Notes: generated by a model from the sequence alone, not told the origin. Shown: positions 1 through 7,386, numbered from the stretch's first letter. The stretch is 10,655 nt of DNA from an uncultured Eubacteriales bacterium (GCA_934486455.1 CAKSPR010000051.1:1-10655), one strand, 5' to 3'. Translations and numbers: made by a program.

Positions 1-561
1 AGCCCTGATTACCCTGACGATAGCCGGGCAAAGCAAAACATTAACCGCAAGCTCAAAGAGGAAATTAAATCCCACCAAAACCAGGAATATATATGCAACC
101 ACATTTTCCGATCCATTTGAAAACGCCCATTCCCTTAGGGTATCCATAAAGAATACACGGCAGCCGAGCAAAAACACCCCGGTGTTGATCACCGGAGCGG
201 CCACCGCCGCAAGAGCCGTACCAAGCACGGTACTTTTCTTTTCAAAGGCCTTATAAAGCAGACCTGCGCACAGTCCCGCCAAAGCGCCTTTTAACAGGCA
301 AACAACAACTGTGCCCACAAGGTTCACATCACAAAGGGCGGCGGCACTCGGATCCGAAAAGAGCACCACTGCGCCGAAAACCAGTCCGAGAAATGCTCCC
401 GCGCCTGCTCCGTAAAGCGCCGCGCCCACCACAATGGGCAAAAGCACAAGGGAAACGGAAAATGTGCCGAAACGTATTGCTCCGCCCACAAGCTGGAGAA
501 CGATGACCACGGCCGTCATCAGGCCGAGACCGGCAAGGGTTTTTGTGTTTACTTTTTTCAT
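1..561 (-). CDS. ECF transporter S component (substrate unknown), 3' end missing
   Basis: The first 187 residues are visible; the gene runs off the left edge. Translation begins MKKVNTKTLAGLGLMTAVV and is almost wholly hydrophobic, with about five predicted membrane helices. A Gly/Ala-rich stretch (GAALYGAGAGAFLGLVFG) and a later PVINTG motif are typical of the small substrate-binding subunits of energy-coupling factor vitamin/metabolite importers. In that family the S protein sits in the membrane, binds the substrate and docks to a shared EcfT/EcfA module usually encoded elsewhere; none is seen here. The start is ATG at 559-561, preceded by a perfect AGGAGG (570-575) eight bases upstream. 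The leader is rich in inverted repeats (separate entry). Substrate cannot be read from the sequence: riboflavin, pantothenate, a queuosine precursor or others are all possible. Sure of the family, not of the role. Confidence 0.8.
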   Translation of the reverse strand, partial: MKKVNTKTLAGLGLMTAVVIVLQLVGGAIRFGTFSVSLVLLPIVVGAALYGAGAGAFLGLVFGAVVLFSDPSAAALCDVNLVGTVVVCLLKGALAGLCAGLLYKAFEKKSTVLGTALAAVAAPVINTGVFLLGCRVFFMDTLREWAFSNGSENVVAYIFLVLVGFNFLFELAVNVLLCPAIVRVIRA

Positions 562-578
562 AAAAATAACCTCCTGCT

Positions 579-737
579 GCTGTTCCGAAAAAGGATACAG
601 CGCAAATTATTTTCGGCCCGACCGTAAAACTGCTTCCGCGGTACAAGCCTTTTTAACCGCAATGCGGGTTAAAACATATTTAATGCAACCGATAAAAAAG
701 ACGGTGATAACGCAAAGAATCGGCGATAAATCGGTTG
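579..737 (-). promoter_or_regulatory. Candidate structured 5' leader of the ECF S gene
   Basis: Read on the minus strand, this gap holds five successive inverted repeats. First, CAACCGAT/ATCGGTTG (730-737 with 686-693) encloses 36 bases. Second, TTTTAACC..GC with GCGGTTAAAA (651-674) gives about 10 pairs with one bulge and a 3-base loop. Third, GCTT/AAGC (632-648) is short. Fourth, TTTTACGG/CCGAAAA (610-629) has a 5-base loop. Fifth, GCTGTATCC/GGAACAGC (579-601) gives 8 pairs with one bulge and ends 3 bases before the AGGAGG site. None is followed by a U-run, so if this is a control element it would more likely act on translation. ECF genes are often riboswitch-controlled, but I could not match any known class. 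No clear promoter was found upstream. It may simply be a structured leader. Confidence 0.35.
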
Positions 738-779
738 ATTTATTAAAACAAAGAAATATTCATTAACCGCCGCCCGTTT

Positions 780-3700
780 TTACAGCTCCAGAAGTCCCAC
801 CGTAGCCTGAAGTATTTTAAGGGCGTCGTTTGCCGAAATGCGGCCGATGTCTTCATCGGTGTCGGCCAGGGCAAAGGATAAACAGCCCATGTTTATTATC
901 CCCACCGTTTGCTGAAGCGCCATTAACGCATCGTTTGAAGTGACCTTCCCGTCGAGATCGGCGTCTCCGAGGCGGGGCTCGCCGTCAACTGCGATGTATT
1001 TTTTCTGTGCCGTGTTATATGCCGAATCAACACACACCACAGATATTATATCACCTTTTTGCTTGTTTGTACAATAAAAATATCTGTCAAATACGCTCGA
1101 GCCGAAGCCGATTTGCACAAATATCCCGTCCACCGAAAGTTTTACGGGGAAATAATCTCCGTCGGCGGCCGAAATTCTAAACCCTCCGGCATAATCGGAA
1201 AGACGGAAAAGTCCGTCAAACTGCCCGTCAAGCCGTTTGCTCAGCCAATCGGGCAAGGAGCTTTTCTTCAAATCGGTCTCTGTTATCGGAGGATCCGGGT
1301 CATAAGTCAGCATGACCGAACGCTGAGCCACGGTTCTGCCGTGCTTTTCGGCTGTGAAAATCATCCTTTTGTATTTGCCCTGAGAAAGGCCTGCCTCTGC
1401 AGCAAATCTTTTCTGTTCATCAAGAGCCGCAATATACATTTCCGACTGAGTTTCTCCGTCCTCAAAGCGGTAAAGGATGTAATCGGCGTCGACATTCAGC
1501 TTTCCCCAAACCGTTTGATAAATTTCGGCAGAGGGTTGCTCCTGCTCGGTACCGAAGGCCTTCCACCCTCCGTATATGTCGTAAAGAGCTATATCGTCAT
1601 CGGAAAAAACCATGTTTTCAAGCTCGCCGTCCGAGGTGGCGTTTAAATCATCATAGCCGTCGAAATCAAAGGGCGCCGAAGAATCGTCGTAAGTCACCGA
1701 GAAGGGCAGAGAATGTCTCTCGACCCTTGCCCCCTCAAAGCAAAGCTTTGTTTCGATGACGGCGATATATTCCCCGCCTTCAAGACTGTAAATCTCGCCT
1801 GTTTGCGCATCGTAGCCCATGGGAGTAAACCCGAGGCCGTAGGAATAAAGAGCCGCCTTTTCGGTCACTGCGTCGGAGTCCTCGACATCATAAAGCTCAC
1901 TGTACTGATCCCTTACCGCAAGGGCACAGTAGGCCGCATTTGATATGAATTCCATGTCCTTTGAATAAATGTCCACCTTAATATATTCGGCCGAACGGAG
2001 CTGGAAGAAAAACGGAAAAAGAAAATCGTTTACCCCGTCGTCGTTTGCCGAAACGACGGAATTCTCAATGTATTTCTCGCCGTCGAAGGAATAAAGAGCA
2101 AGCCCCGTCCCGTCGTCTCTTGTACTGATAACAGGCTCACTGTCCCACTGCCCGTAATATCCGAGATAGGGGCAGGAGATAACATTTCCGTCTCCCTCAA
2201 AGCACAGGTGCCCGGTAATATAGACCTCCTCGGGCACATCTTCCCCCACAATAAGCTCGGCCGAAAATTCCGCGCTTCCGTCGGCGGGCACGGTAATCTC
2301 GTTTTGTTTAATGTCAAGACCCGTGTCCCCGTACTGCGCGCGGTCTGTCGATGTTTCGGCATATTCGTTTTTTGCAAATACCGAAAGGGTCACGTCGCTT
2401 TTTGAAAAATTTCTGAGGGTGACCTTTACGCGGGCGGTTTTTGAAATCTGCCCAAGCTCAATAAGTCCGGTTCCGCCTTGCGAAAAGGCCGCAACATTGT
2501 TTTTAAGAGCCTGACGAGCCTCAAGCCTTCCCGCTGCCTGTTTAAAGTTGAATTCATCTATGGGTACAGCCGCATTTTCAATAAGCACGGCGGCAAGAGA
2601 GGCCGCCTGCACGGCATTGTCGGTTAAGGCTTTTGCTTTTTTCATAACAAGGGCGGCCGCCGAGGCGGTTACGGGAGAGGAAAAGGAGGTGCCCGAGCCT
2701 TCGGAATACCCCTCGTTATCGGCACATTTTATCGACACACCCTCGGCCACCAGCTTGTTGCCGAAGGAAAGGTTGCTGTTAGGCCCGAAGGAGGAAAATG
2801 AGGCCATTTTTCCGTTGCTCGAAATTGCCCCAACCGAAAGAGCGTTTTTAAGATCGCCCGGGGTTGACATAACTCCGCTGTCGTTTCCGGTGTCGATTTC
2901 GCTGTTGACATTGCCCTCGTTTCCGGCCGCCGCCACAACCAAAACGCCCTTCTCCTCGGCATAGTCGACAGCCCGGGTATAGCTGCTTTGGCCGTCGGAA
3001 ATTCCGCCATATCCCCCGAGACTTAAATTTATAACATCGGCTCCGAGATCCACCGCGTCGACAATAGCCTTTGAAATCAGAAAATCCGATGTTTGTTCGG
3101 ATTCATCGGAAAAGACCCTCATCAAAAGAAGCTGAGCATTTTTGGCATAGGAGCGAAGCTCACTGCTGTTACCCGCCGCAAGAGAAGCAACCTTCATGCC
3201 GTGGGAGCCGCCGCCTTTTTCCGTCATTTCATAATTTGCGTCGGCATAGTTGAAATAAAAGGGGATTTTTCGATTATAATATTTCCCGTAGCCGAGCTTA
3301 TCAACGGCTTTTTTTGCGTCTTCCTCCGTTATGGCAACGGCCGTTCCGTTATCGAGGGTCATGGTCTCGTGGTCGAGGTTAAATCCTGTGTCTATAACCG
3401 CAATGACCGTTCCCGCACCGTCATCGGAAATCCCCTCGGTTTCGGCTTTTTTCGGGAAAGCCGCCTTTTCGGTTACGGGGCGGGGCTTTTGCACCGTGCC
3501 CGGCACATAAAAGCCCTTTACAAAGCTGAGATTTTCGGCCTTGGCAAGCTCTTTTGCCCTGCCCTTAACGGTCACTGAAAAAAGAGCGGAATTTGTCGAA
3601 ATCACCTTAACGCCGGTGTTTTTTATTTCGGAAAGAGCCGAGGAAAAATCGGTTCCCTTCTCGATTGTCAGACCGACCGTCTTTTCATTCCGTCCCCGTT

Positions 3701-3845
3701 CGTCGCTGTCGTAAGCCGTTTTTTCGGAAGCATCGGCATAGGCCGCCCTCTCGGTTTCCGCAGCAGCTGCCGAAAAATCCGAGCGAAGGCAGCCCGTTCC
3801 GACTGCCAGGGCAAGGGAAAGCACAAGGGAAATCAACCTTTTCAT
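780..3845 (-). CDS. Secreted subtilisin-family (S8) protease with Fn3-like domain and C-terminal dockerin
   Basis: A 1021-residue extracellular serine endopeptidase. A basic, hydrophobic signal peptide (MKRLISLVLSLALAVGTGC) is followed by an acidic linker and a probable inhibitory propeptide (about 55-120). The S8 catalytic domain (about 140-445) has Asp152 in VIDTG, His215 in GGSHGMKVA, oxyanion Asn309 in AAGNEG and Ser387 in GTSFSSP, so it looks active. Residues about 462-574 resemble the Fn3-like domain of C5a peptidase/lactocepin, ending LGYYGQWDSEP; a following SANDDGVND stretch (about 599) also fits that family. Residues about 960-1021 form a type I dockerin with two calcium-loop repeats (DADLDGKVTSND and DTDEDIGRISAND), suggesting docking to a cohesin protein on a cellulosome-like scaffold. 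The ATG at 3843-3845 is chosen for AGAGGTG five bases upstream and the signal peptide; the longer frame to 3983 adds 46 unrelated residues overlapping the glycosylase gene. Stop is TAA; no intrinsic terminator follows. Confidence 0.93.
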   Translation of the reverse strand: MKRLISLVLSLALAVGTGCLRSDFSAAAAETERAAYADASEKTAYDSDERGRNEKTVGLTIEKGTDFSSALSEIKNTGVKVISTNSALFSVTVKGRAKELAKAENLSFVKGFYVPGTVQKPRPVTEKAAFPKKAETEGISDDGAGTVIAVIDTGFNLDHETMTLDNGTAVAITEEDAKKAVDKLGYGKYYNRKIPFYFNYADANYEMTEKGGGSHGMKVASLAAGNSSELRSYAKNAQLLLMRVFSDESEQTSDFLISKAIVDAVDLGADVINLSLGGYGGISDGQSSYTRAVDYAEEKGVLVVAAAGNEGNVNSEIDTGNDSGVMSTPGDLKNALSVGAISSNGKMASFSSFGPNSNLSFGNKLVAEGVSIKCADNEGYSEGSGTSFSSPVTASAAALVMKKAKALTDNAVQAASLAAVLIENAAVPIDEFNFKQAAGRLEARQALKNNVAAFSQGGTGLIELGQISKTARVKVTLRNFSKSDVTLSVFAKNEYAETSTDRAQYGDTGLDIKQNEITVPADGSAEFSAELIVGEDVPEEVYITGHLCFEGDGNVISCPYLGYYGQWDSEPVISTRDDGTGLALYSFDGEKYIENSVVSANDDGVNDFLFPFFFQLRSAEYIKVDIYSKDMEFISNAAYCALAVRDQYSELYDVEDSDAVTEKAALYSYGLGFTPMGYDAQTGEIYSLEGGEYIAVIETKLCFEGARVERHSLPFSVTYDDSSAPFDFDGYDDLNATSDGELENMVFSDDDIALYDIYGGWKAFGTEQEQPSAEIYQTVWGKLNVDADYILYRFEDGETQSEMYIAALDEQKRFAAEAGLSQGKYKRMIFTAEKHGRTVAQRSVMLTYDPDPPITETDLKKSSLPDWLSKRLDGQFDGLFRLSDYAGGFRISAADGDYFPVKLSVDGIFVQIGFGSSVFDRYFYCTNKQKGDIISVVCVDSAYNTAQKKYIAVDGEPRLGDADLDGKVTSNDALMALQQTVGIINMGCLSFALADTDEDIGRISANDALKILQATVGLLEL

Positions 3846-3924
3846 AAAGCACCTCTTTTTAAAACACGACTTTGCGTTCGGTTTGAGTTTCGATCTGTCG
3901 TTTTTATCGGATTTTTTCTCATAT

Positions 3925-4746
3925 TTAAAAGTCGCCCGACACGCGGGAATAATGGTACAAATATTGTTGGGCAATGCCGGCATAGGGAGAAAATCTTTCG
4001 GGAAGTCCTTTCGGAAAAAGCTCGGCCATGACCTTTTTTATCCACACATCGCTTGGGAAGGCGTCCATTCTCCCCATGGAGAAAAGCAGCACGCAATCGG
4101 CCACCTTTTTGCCCACCCCCTTGATTTTGCAAAGCTCCGCCTCGGCCTCTTCAAGAGGAATGTCGGCGGGAATGTTAAGAGAGACCTCTCCCCCCGCCAC
4201 CTTTTGTGCGGCGTCCATAAGGTATTTGACCCTGAATCCCGCTCTTAGCGGAGCAAAGTCCCCGGCTGTCATCTGCGCCACCCTAAAGGCGCTCGGAAAG
4301 GAATATTCCCCGTCGGAAAGAGGCTCTCCCGCCGTTTCGCAAAATCTTCGGATTATGCCCTTTATGCGGGGGATGTTGTTGTTTTGGGAAATGATAAAGG
4401 AGCAAAGGGTCTCGAAGGGCTGCTGATTGAGAATATGTATCCCCGCGGCATATTTCGAAGCGATTTTAAACCGCTCGTCCTCGGTTAAAATCCCGTCGAT
4501 TTTTTTATAGTCCCTCTCAAAATCAAAGTAGCGGTAAAATATATTTTCAAATTCTTCTTTTGATATGTTAAGCTCAAGCTCTTTTTCGGTCTCCCTTATT
4601 TTAAGCACCTTGCCGAAAGCCACTCCCTGCCACATTCCGTCTTTTTTTTCAAAACGGAAGCACTGGCCGCAATCCAGAGTTCGGTCGAGTGAGAAAAACT
4701 CGGGCTTTTTAATTATAAGGCTTTTTTCTTTTTCGGTAACGGTCAT
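3925..4746 (-). CDS. ogg: 8-oxoguanine DNA glycosylase/AP lyase, OGG1 type
   Basis: A 273-residue base-excision-repair enzyme that removes 8-oxoguanine from DNA and nicks the abasic site. The N-terminal part (about 10-110) fits the OGG_N domain (FSLDRTLDCGQCFRF), followed by SFIISQNNNIPRIKGIIRR and the helix-hairpin-helix/GPD region KIKGVGKKVADCVLLFSMG..FPSDVW. Using human OGG1 as guide (Lys249, Asp268), the Schiff-base lysine is Lys214 and the catalytic aspartate Asp233, with the same spacing of 19. The human Cys253 equivalent is also present. An ATG at 4759-4761 would add MEGAK, but those codons contain GGAGGGAGC, which serves as ribosome binding site for the ATG at 4744-4746. That start overlaps the stop of the GNAT gene by 4 bases (ATGA), so translation is probably coupled. 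The protein ends soon after the GPD region, which seems complete. The symbol follows the family name; the locus has no assigned name. Confidence 0.93.
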   Translation of the reverse strand: MTVTEKEKSLIIKKPEFFSLDRTLDCGQCFRFEKKDGMWQGVAFGKVLKIRETEKELELNISKEEFENIFYRYFDFERDYKKIDGILTEDERFKIASKYAAGIHILNQQPFETLCSFIISQNNNIPRIKGIIRRFCETAGEPLSDGEYSFPSAFRVAQMTAGDFAPLRAGFRVKYLMDAAQKVAGGEVSLNIPADIPLEEAEAELCKIKGVGKKVADCVLLFSMGRMDAFPSDVWIKKVMAELFPKGLPERFSPYAGIAQQYLYHYSRVSGDF

Positions 4747-5609
4747 TTTTGCTCCCTCCATAGGAACGAAAAGGGCTTGTCAATCAGCGCGGCGGTTTCA
4801 AATCCCACCCTTTGATAAAGCGTTGTAAGACAAGGGTTTTCGGTCAGAAGATATAACGGCTTTTCGCTTTTCTTTTCATGCTCCTTAACGGCAAATCCCA
4901 GGGTTTTTTCGGCAAATCCGCAGCGTCTGAAGCCCATGCCGGTAAAAACATTGGTAAGTCGGCAAAGCTCTTTTCCCTCTTCGATCGTGCAAATGCTCAC
5001 TCCGTCGCCGAAAAGACGCCCGACAAAAAAGCTTGCTTTTTTCGACAGGCAAAGCCTGTTTACCGTCCTTTGAATATATTCGCTTTCGGTTCCGAAAAGG
5101 GTCTTGCAGAGCTCGCTTTCAAAGGAGGCTTCCTCGGCGACCGAAAGAGGTCCCTTCCCTTTTTCTTCAAAAGGAGCGGCTTTTATCATGCACACAACGC
5201 GGTTTTCAAGGCGGCTCGGGTTATCAGGTTCATCGCCCGTCATCTTTTTCGGGGCATTTTTAAAAGCGCTTGCGGCTCTTTCATCCTCGCTTTGCTTAAC
5301 GCTCTGCCTGCTCTCTTCAAAAAAGCCCGCCCCTTCAAAGGCTTTTATCTGTTCCTTGTTCGGCGACGCGGAAAAAGGCGTCCTTATCCTCGGTAAAAGA
5401 TTTTTGGAAAGATAAAAATCCCTTGTCTGCTCGGCCGCCTTAAAAGCGTCTGCTCCCGGGTCGGTAATAACGGCGTGGTTTGCGCTGATGCAGGCGGGAT
5501 TTTGCTCGTCAAAAAACAAAATGCCCCAGTCGGTTTTTTTACAATCTGCAAAATTAACGGGGGCATATGTCTCGTTTTCTATTATTTTTTCTAAAATTTT
5601 TCCGTCCAT
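4743..5609 (-). CDS. GNAT-family acetyltransferase-like protein with an N-terminal extension
   Basis: A 288-residue cytoplasmic protein with no signal peptide or membrane segment. The C-terminal third (about 185-288) looks like a GNAT fold: LCRLTNVFTGMGFRRCGFA carries the R-x-x-G-x-A acetyl-CoA pyrophosphate-binding motif (residues about 228-233), and LTENPCLTTLYQRVGFE is the usual late segment in which side chains meet the CoA tail. The first 100 residues (ANHAVITDPGADAF..FYLSKNLLPRIRTP..AFEGAGF) resemble the degenerate N-terminal half seen in some two-domain clostridial GNAT proteins. A charged low-complexity linker (about 100-135) joins the halves. Substrate unknown. ATG at 5607-5609 is preferred over the GTG at 5613-5615 because that GTG is part of the GAGGTG ribosome binding site, which also overlaps the deacetylase stop codon. 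It lies 7 bases after the deacetylase gene and overlaps the glycosylase gene by 4. Confidence 0.75.
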   Translation of the reverse strand: MDGKILEKIIENETYAPVNFADCKKTDWGILFFDEQNPACISANHAVITDPGADAFKAAEQTRDFYLSKNLLPRIRTPFSASPNKEQIKAFEGAGFFEESRQSVKQSEDERAASAFKNAPKKMTGDEPDNPSRLENRVVCMIKAAPFEEKGKGPLSVAEEASFESELCKTLFGTESEYIQRTVNRLCLSKKASFFVGRLFGDGVSICTIEEGKELCRLTNVFTGMGFRRCGFAEKTLGFAVKEHEKKSEKPLYLLTENPCLTTLYQRVGFETAALIDKPFSFLWREQK

Positions 5610-5616
5610 AAGCACC

Positions 5617-6717
5617 TCAGTTATTTACGCTGTGATGCACCGCGGGAGTATCCTTTGTTATTGCGGCAAAGCCGTAGCCCGCGTCTTTATAAAACTGAAT
5701 AATCTGCGGAAGCGCCTCGGCGGTGGTTCTTTTGGCGTCGGTGTCGTGCATAAGCACCACCATTGTCGGCGCCGATGTTCCGCCGTTTCTTATGTTGTTC
5801 ATTATCTTGTCCACCGCAACATTGTTCCCTGTGGCGTCTCCCGAATCGGAATTCCAGTCAACATAAGAATATCCCTTTTCCTCCACCTGCTTCGTAAGCT
5901 CGGTCATAATTCCTTTGCAGTAGCTTTTGCTTACGGTATTGGAGGAGCCGCCGGGAAAACGAATGATATTGCATTTTTCGCCGATTATATTTTCCACCGC
6001 GTCGCTTATCTTTTGAAGATCGGCAAAAAATGCGTCGGTGGATCTGTATACATCGTCGTATTCGTGACTGTAGGTGTGAAGGGCTACGGTGTGCCCCTCC
6101 TCCTTTTCCCTTTTAACAAGCTCCAGCCTGCTCGAACGGCCTATGACAAAAAATGTGGCCTTAACATCGTTCTCTTTAAGAATATCAAGAATTCTTTCGG
6201 TGTTTTTTGAGGGGCCGTCGTCGAATGTGAGATAGCACATTTTTGTGTCGTTTCCGTTTTTAATGCCGTTTTTCTTGGCGGCAAGCTGAGCCTCAAGCTC
6301 GGATATTCTCGATTCGTATTCTCCGATTTTTTTGTCCTTTTCGGCATTGTCCTGTTCAAGGCGGCTGATAAGATCGTCCCTCTCATCGGGCACCGAGGAG
6401 GAAACCTTTTGGTCGTCCTCGTTTTTTCCTTTATTGTTGCCAAACGACTGCACGGCAGCAACCACAAGCACTGCCACAAGAAGCAGCGCAACAAGTCCGA
6501 CTATTATGGGGCGGGCGTTGCGTCCGATACTTTTGACCACAGCTTTTTTGCCGCCTTTTTTCTTTTTGTTTTTAGAAGGAACATTTCTCGGCTCTATATA
6601 TGTGCGATGAGAGCTTCCCGAGGGCTTTTTTCTGCCTTCATCCCCGTTAAAATATTCCCGCCAGGCATCGTCCGAGCGCTGTTTTCTAAAGTTTTTGTCG
6701 TTATCATCGTAAGGCAT
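5617..6717 (-). CDS. Membrane-anchored polysaccharide deacetylase (NodB/CE4 family)
   Basis: A 366-residue protein with a basic cytoplasmic N-terminus (Lys-rich near residues 50-65), one transmembrane helix (about 71-89), an extracellular heptad-like coiled coil (about 112-148) and a C-terminal CE4 domain (about 158-360). The motifs are TFDDGP (catalytic and metal-binding Asp166/Asp167), HTYSH (zinc ligands His214 and His218), RFPGG (Arg253), the VDWNSDSGD segment (Asp287) and LMHD (His324). The full set suggests an active metal-dependent deacetylase acting outside the membrane, probably on peptidoglycan N-acetyl sugars as in PgdA-type enzymes; the substrate is inferred. Of three in-frame ATGs, 6715-6717 is chosen: GGGAG lies eight bases upstream, and the promoter at 6801-6829 puts the transcript start at about 6794, too late for the ATG at 6793-6795. 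First gene of a probable operon with the GNAT, glycosylase and perhaps protease genes. Confidence 0.92.
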   Translation of the reverse strand: MPYDDNDKNFRKQRSDDAWREYFNGDEGRKKPSGSSHRTYIEPRNVPSKNKKKKGGKKAVVKSIGRNARPIIVGLVALLLVAVLVVAAVQSFGNNKGKNEDDQKVSSSVPDERDDLISRLEQDNAEKDKKIGEYESRISELEAQLAAKKNGIKNGNDTKMCYLTFDDGPSKNTERILDILKENDVKATFFVIGRSSRLELVKREKEEGHTVALHTYSHEYDDVYRSTDAFFADLQKISDAVENIIGEKCNIIRFPGGSSNTVSKSYCKGIMTELTKQVEEKGYSYVDWNSDSGDATGNNVAVDKIMNNIRNGGTSAPTMVVLMHDTDAKRTTAEALPQIIQFYKDAGYGFAAITKDTPAVHHSVNN

Positions 6718-6800
6718 CAGAGCGTCTCCCATCGGCTTTAATTGTAGGTCGCCATTCGTCTGCGTCGTTTTTTTAAACAGCCGCAATCCCGGCACTTTTG

Positions 6801-6829
6801 ATTATAACAAAATATAAATCCTTTGTAAA
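6801..6829 (-). promoter_or_regulatory. Sigma-A-type promoter of the deacetylase operon
   Basis: On the minus strand TTTACA (6824-6829) and a perfect TATAAT (6801-6806) are separated by exactly 17 bases. This is one mismatch from the vegetative consensus and the best promoter in the window. Predicted start is near 6794, giving a leader of about 77 bases before the chosen ATG at 6717. It lies just after dut, so the deacetylase group can be transcribed independently of dut. Confidence 0.82.
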
Positions 6830-6830
6830 C

Positions 6831-6867
6831 AGAAAAAGTTTTAAAATATCGTGAATATCTTTTTTCT
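6831..6867 (-). terminator. Possible weak terminator after dut
   Basis: Read on the minus strand, AGAAAAAAG (6859-6867) can pair with CTTTTTCT (6831-6838) with one bulge, enclosing a GATAT/ATATT stretch. The stem is almost all A/T and only a short T stretch follows, so it is a poor intrinsic terminator. It is recorded because it lies between the dut stop and the next promoter and no better candidate exists there. Confidence 0.2.
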
Positions 6868-6875
6868 TTTGAAAA

Positions 6876-7307
6876 TTATTTTCCGGTCGATCCGAATCCG
6901 CCCTCTCCCCTGTCGGTCTCGTCAAGCTCGCTTACCTCGGTAAATTGCGGCGTAAGGAAGGGAGCAATGACGATCTGGGCTATCCTTTCGCCCTTTTTAA
7001 CAAGCTTTTTTTCTCCCGATTGGTTGTAAAGCGCCACCTTTATTTCTCCGCGGTAGTCGCTGTCGATAACTCCCACCTTGTTGGCGGGCGCAAGACCCTC
7101 CTTGCAGGCAAGACCGCTTCTTGCATACACAAGTCCCACATATCCTTCGGGAATTTCCATGGCGATACCCGTGCCGATCATGACCGTCTGCCTATCCTCA
7201 ATATAAAGGTCGTTTTCGGCCGAATAAAGATCCGATCCCGCTGCGTATTCAGAGCCTCTGGTCGGAATGACGGCTCCGTTTTTGAGCCTTTTTATTTTTA
7301 TGTTCAT
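6876..7307 (-). CDS. dut: dUTP diphosphatase (dUTPase), trimeric type
   Basis: Hydrolyses dUTP to dUMP and diphosphate, keeping uracil out of DNA and supplying dUMP for thymidylate synthesis. The 143-residue length is normal for the homotrimeric family, and all five motifs are present: AGSDLYS (23-29), ARSGLA (62-67), GVIDSDYRGEI (79-89, with the water-activating Asp82 and the deoxyribose-selecting Tyr85), RIAQIVIAP (108-116) and the Gly-rich RGEGGFGSTG (133-142) that closes over the substrate. Start is ATG at 7305-7307 with AGAGGG eight bases upstream. The gene is transcribed away from nadB, apparently from its own promoter at 7387-7415, and the deacetylase promoter follows its stop. Confidence 0.97.
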   Translation of the reverse strand: MNIKIKRLKNGAVIPTRGSEYAAGSDLYSAENDLYIEDRQTVMIGTGIAMEIPEGYVGLVYARSGLACKEGLAPANKVGVIDSDYRGEIKVALYNQSGEKKLVKKGERIAQIVIAPFLTPQFTEVSELDETDRGEGGFGSTGK

Positions 7308-7386
7308 CTGTTGTCCCTCTTTTTCACTCTTTTTTGCGGCGTCCGATTTTTGACTTTACGGAAAAATCAATTGACAGACGCAACCT

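Noticed and set aside
639..651. GTACCGCG on the minus strand, reminiscent of the T-box core, upstream of the ECF gene.
   Set aside because: The tRNA-end-pairing UGGN bulge is missing, no stem I with a specifier loop is visible, and no terminator/antiterminator pair follows.
651..674. Hairpin as intrinsic terminator for the protease operon.
   Set aside because: The stem is good but neither strand has a T-run after it, and the U-rich side lies before the stem.
329..766. Open frames on both strands over the ECF gene start and its leader.
   Set aside because: They lie out of frame with the clear ECF protein, have low-complexity basic translations and no ribosome binding site.
1059..3847. Many long antisense and out-of-frame open frames across the protease gene.
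   Set aside because: They mirror the protease codons, show no domain motifs, and arise from the base composition of the real gene.
3846..3983. Longer N-terminus for the protease, starting near 3983.
   Set aside because: It overlaps the glycosylase gene, places 46 non-signal residues before a perfect signal peptide, and bypasses a good ribosome binding site.
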